Source of the DNA: Spirochaetales bacterium
GTDB taxonomy: Bacteria > Spirochaetota > Spirochaetia > JABMQR01
DNA: 7,360 nt
Assembly (NCBI GenBank): GCA_023139255.1
Contig: JAGLNY010000295.1
Location: 1-7,360 of the forward strand
Direction of reading: 5' to 3'
Shown one piece after another: positions 6,510 to 7,360 of this stretch. The notes under the pieces were generated by a model. That model searched no databases. It was not told the origin of the DNA and worked only from the letters and a program-made list of their open reading frames with translations. Each line of letters opens with the position of its first letter. Positions within the stretch are counted from its first letter, which is position 1. The position numbers were made by a program, and so were the translations under genes.

Positions 6510-7223
6510 ATGAATACAAACAAAAAGATCAGTAGAGTCGCCAATATATCACTACGCAAAGCTGCGATAGTCGCCGGATTAGGGTTACTAATTATGACTA
6601 TCTTCGCTATCCTCGCCAATTTTTTTGTTCTTGAAAGTTTGATTGTATCAGGAGAAGCTGCGGAAACAGCAAATAACATTATGGCAAATGAGGGGATATT
6701 TCGCTTGGGTATTTTCGGACTTATATGCGTGGCAATTCTCGATGTGCTCGTAGCCTGGGCGCTTTATGTTTTACTCAAGCCAGTAAATAAGAGTCTCTCA
6801 TTGCTTGCGGCGTGGTTCAGGTTGGTGTATACCACAATTTTAGGAATCGCCCTGGCTAATCTTTTTGTTTCCCTTGAACTATTAAGCAGTCCTGATTACC
6901 TGATAATATTTGAGACAAAGCAATTACATGCCCAGGCAATGTTATTTCTCAATGCGTTTAACCATGGATGGAATATTGGATTGGTGTTTTTTGGAATTCA
7001 TTTATCAATCCTTGGTTATTTGGTTTTCAAGTCAGGTTATATTCCCAAAATTCTGGGCATCTTGTTGATAATTGCAGGTTCAGGCTATATAATAGATAGT
7101 ATTGTGATTATTCTTTTTCCCAATCTCGATGTGCCAATTGCCATGTTTACATTTTTTGGGGAACTTTTACTTATGTTCTGGCTTTTGATAAAAGGTACTA
7201 AAATTCCTGAAATGGAATGCTGA
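6510..7223 (+). CDS. DUF4386-family membrane protein
   Basis: A 237-residue integral membrane protein of unknown function. Six hydrophobic segments are visible at about 17-40, 64-89, 97-122, 146-173, 179-203 and 207-227. Polar features typical of the family lie between them, including LYVLLKPVNKSLSLLAAWFR (85-104) and the NAFNHGWNIGLVFFGIHL stretch (148-165). The start at 6510 is preferred because GGAGGG at 6500-6505 lies four bases upstream. An upstream ATG at 6450 in the same frame would add 20 residues by reading into the regulator gene and has no ribosome site. It follows the regulator by 13 bases, so it is probably co-transcribed and under its control. Confidence 0.85.
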   Translation: MNTNKKISRVANISLRKAAIVAGLGLLIMTIFAILANFFVLESLIVSGEAAETANNIMANEGIFRLGIFGLICVAILDVLVAWALYVLLKPVNKSLSLLAAWFRLVYTTILGIALANLFVSLELLSSPDYLIIFETKQLHAQAMLFLNAFNHGWNIGLVFFGIHLSILGYLVFKSGYIPKILGILLIIAGSGYIIDSIVIILFPNLDVPIAMFTFFGELLLMFWLLIKGTKIPEMEC

Positions 7224-7261
7224 AAATGAAAATTACTCTGGTAACAAAGAGGAATAATTAA

Positions 7262-7279
7262 ATGGAGAAATACTTATGA
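7262..7279 (+). other. possible five-codon leader ORF overlapping the dehydrogenase start
   Basis: ATG GAG AAA TAC TTA TGA encodes MEKYL. GAGG lies nine bases upstream (7249-7252), and its TGA overlaps the next gene's ATG as ATGA. It could couple translation, but the GGAG inside it (7264-7267) also serves simply as the ribosome site of the next gene, eight bases before its ATG. Such a short frame arises easily by chance. Confidence 0.15.
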
Positions 7280-7360
7280 AAGCAATAGTATGCACAAAAT
7301 ACGGGGCACCGGAAGTTCTCAAACTAAAAAAAGTGGAAAAACCTATTCCCAAGGACAATG
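7276..7360 (+). CDS. medium-chain (zinc/quinone-type) dehydrogenase, N-terminal fragment
   Basis: The visible 28 residues, MKAIVCTKYGAPEVLKLKKV and onward to PIPKDN, are the typical first strand and turn of the GroES-like domain of NAD(P)-dependent alcohol dehydrogenases and quinone oxidoreductases. The pattern MKAivxxxYGxPeVLxLxeVexPxPkdn is diagnostic of the superfamily. The gene runs off the right edge, so the zinc ligands and the nucleotide-binding Rossmann fold are not in view and the substrate cannot be named. GGAG eight bases upstream supports the start. It follows the DUF4386 gene by 52 bases on the same strand and may belong to the same unit. Confidence 0.85.
   Translation, partial: MKAIVCTKYGAPEVLKLKKVEKPIPKDN

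Overview
The window reads as a compact bacterial chromosome segment with housekeeping genes on the left and centre and a small accessory-looking membrane/regulator cluster on the right. The host is probably a spirochaete or a relative. The hints are a long uracil phosphoribosyltransferase with an N-terminal extension, co-transcribed with a TPR lipoprotein whose lipobox (LGTSC) is relaxed. This placement is inference, since no rRNA or other lineage marker is present.

Left edge (1-245): an intergenic region between adk (+) and something leaving the window on the minus strand. It holds a near-consensus minus-strand promoter followed by two 16-bp palindromes spaced exactly 21 bp apart, then a Shine-Dalgarno-like GAGG and a possible TTG start. 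The same bases can also be read as a decayed acetyltransferase-like N-terminus, so two explanations compete.

246-2965: adenylate kinase (+) converges on a minus-strand two-gene operon of uracil phosphoribosyltransferase and a TPR lipoprotein. These two overlap by ATGA and have a recognisable promoter at 2937-2965. 3110-3350: tRNA-Lys(UUU) and tRNA-Glu(UUC) lie in tandem on the minus strand behind a strong TTGACA-N17-TATATT promoter. 3393-5600: a ComM/YifB-type AAA+ ATPase and RNase HI, both minus, in the order rnhA then comM. Together these cover nucleotide salvage and interconversion (adk, upp), translation (tRNAs) and DNA processing (comM, rnhA).

5601-7360: a plus-strand cluster of a DUF2975 membrane protein, a YozG-like Cro/C1 regulator, a DUF4386 membrane protein and the start of a medium-chain (zinc/quinone-type) dehydrogenase. 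Its promoter (TTGATT-N17-TATAGT) lies just downstream of a perfect 9+3+9 inverted repeat. That repeat is the best candidate operator for the cluster's own regulator. No CRISPR array, insertion sequence or rRNA is visible.
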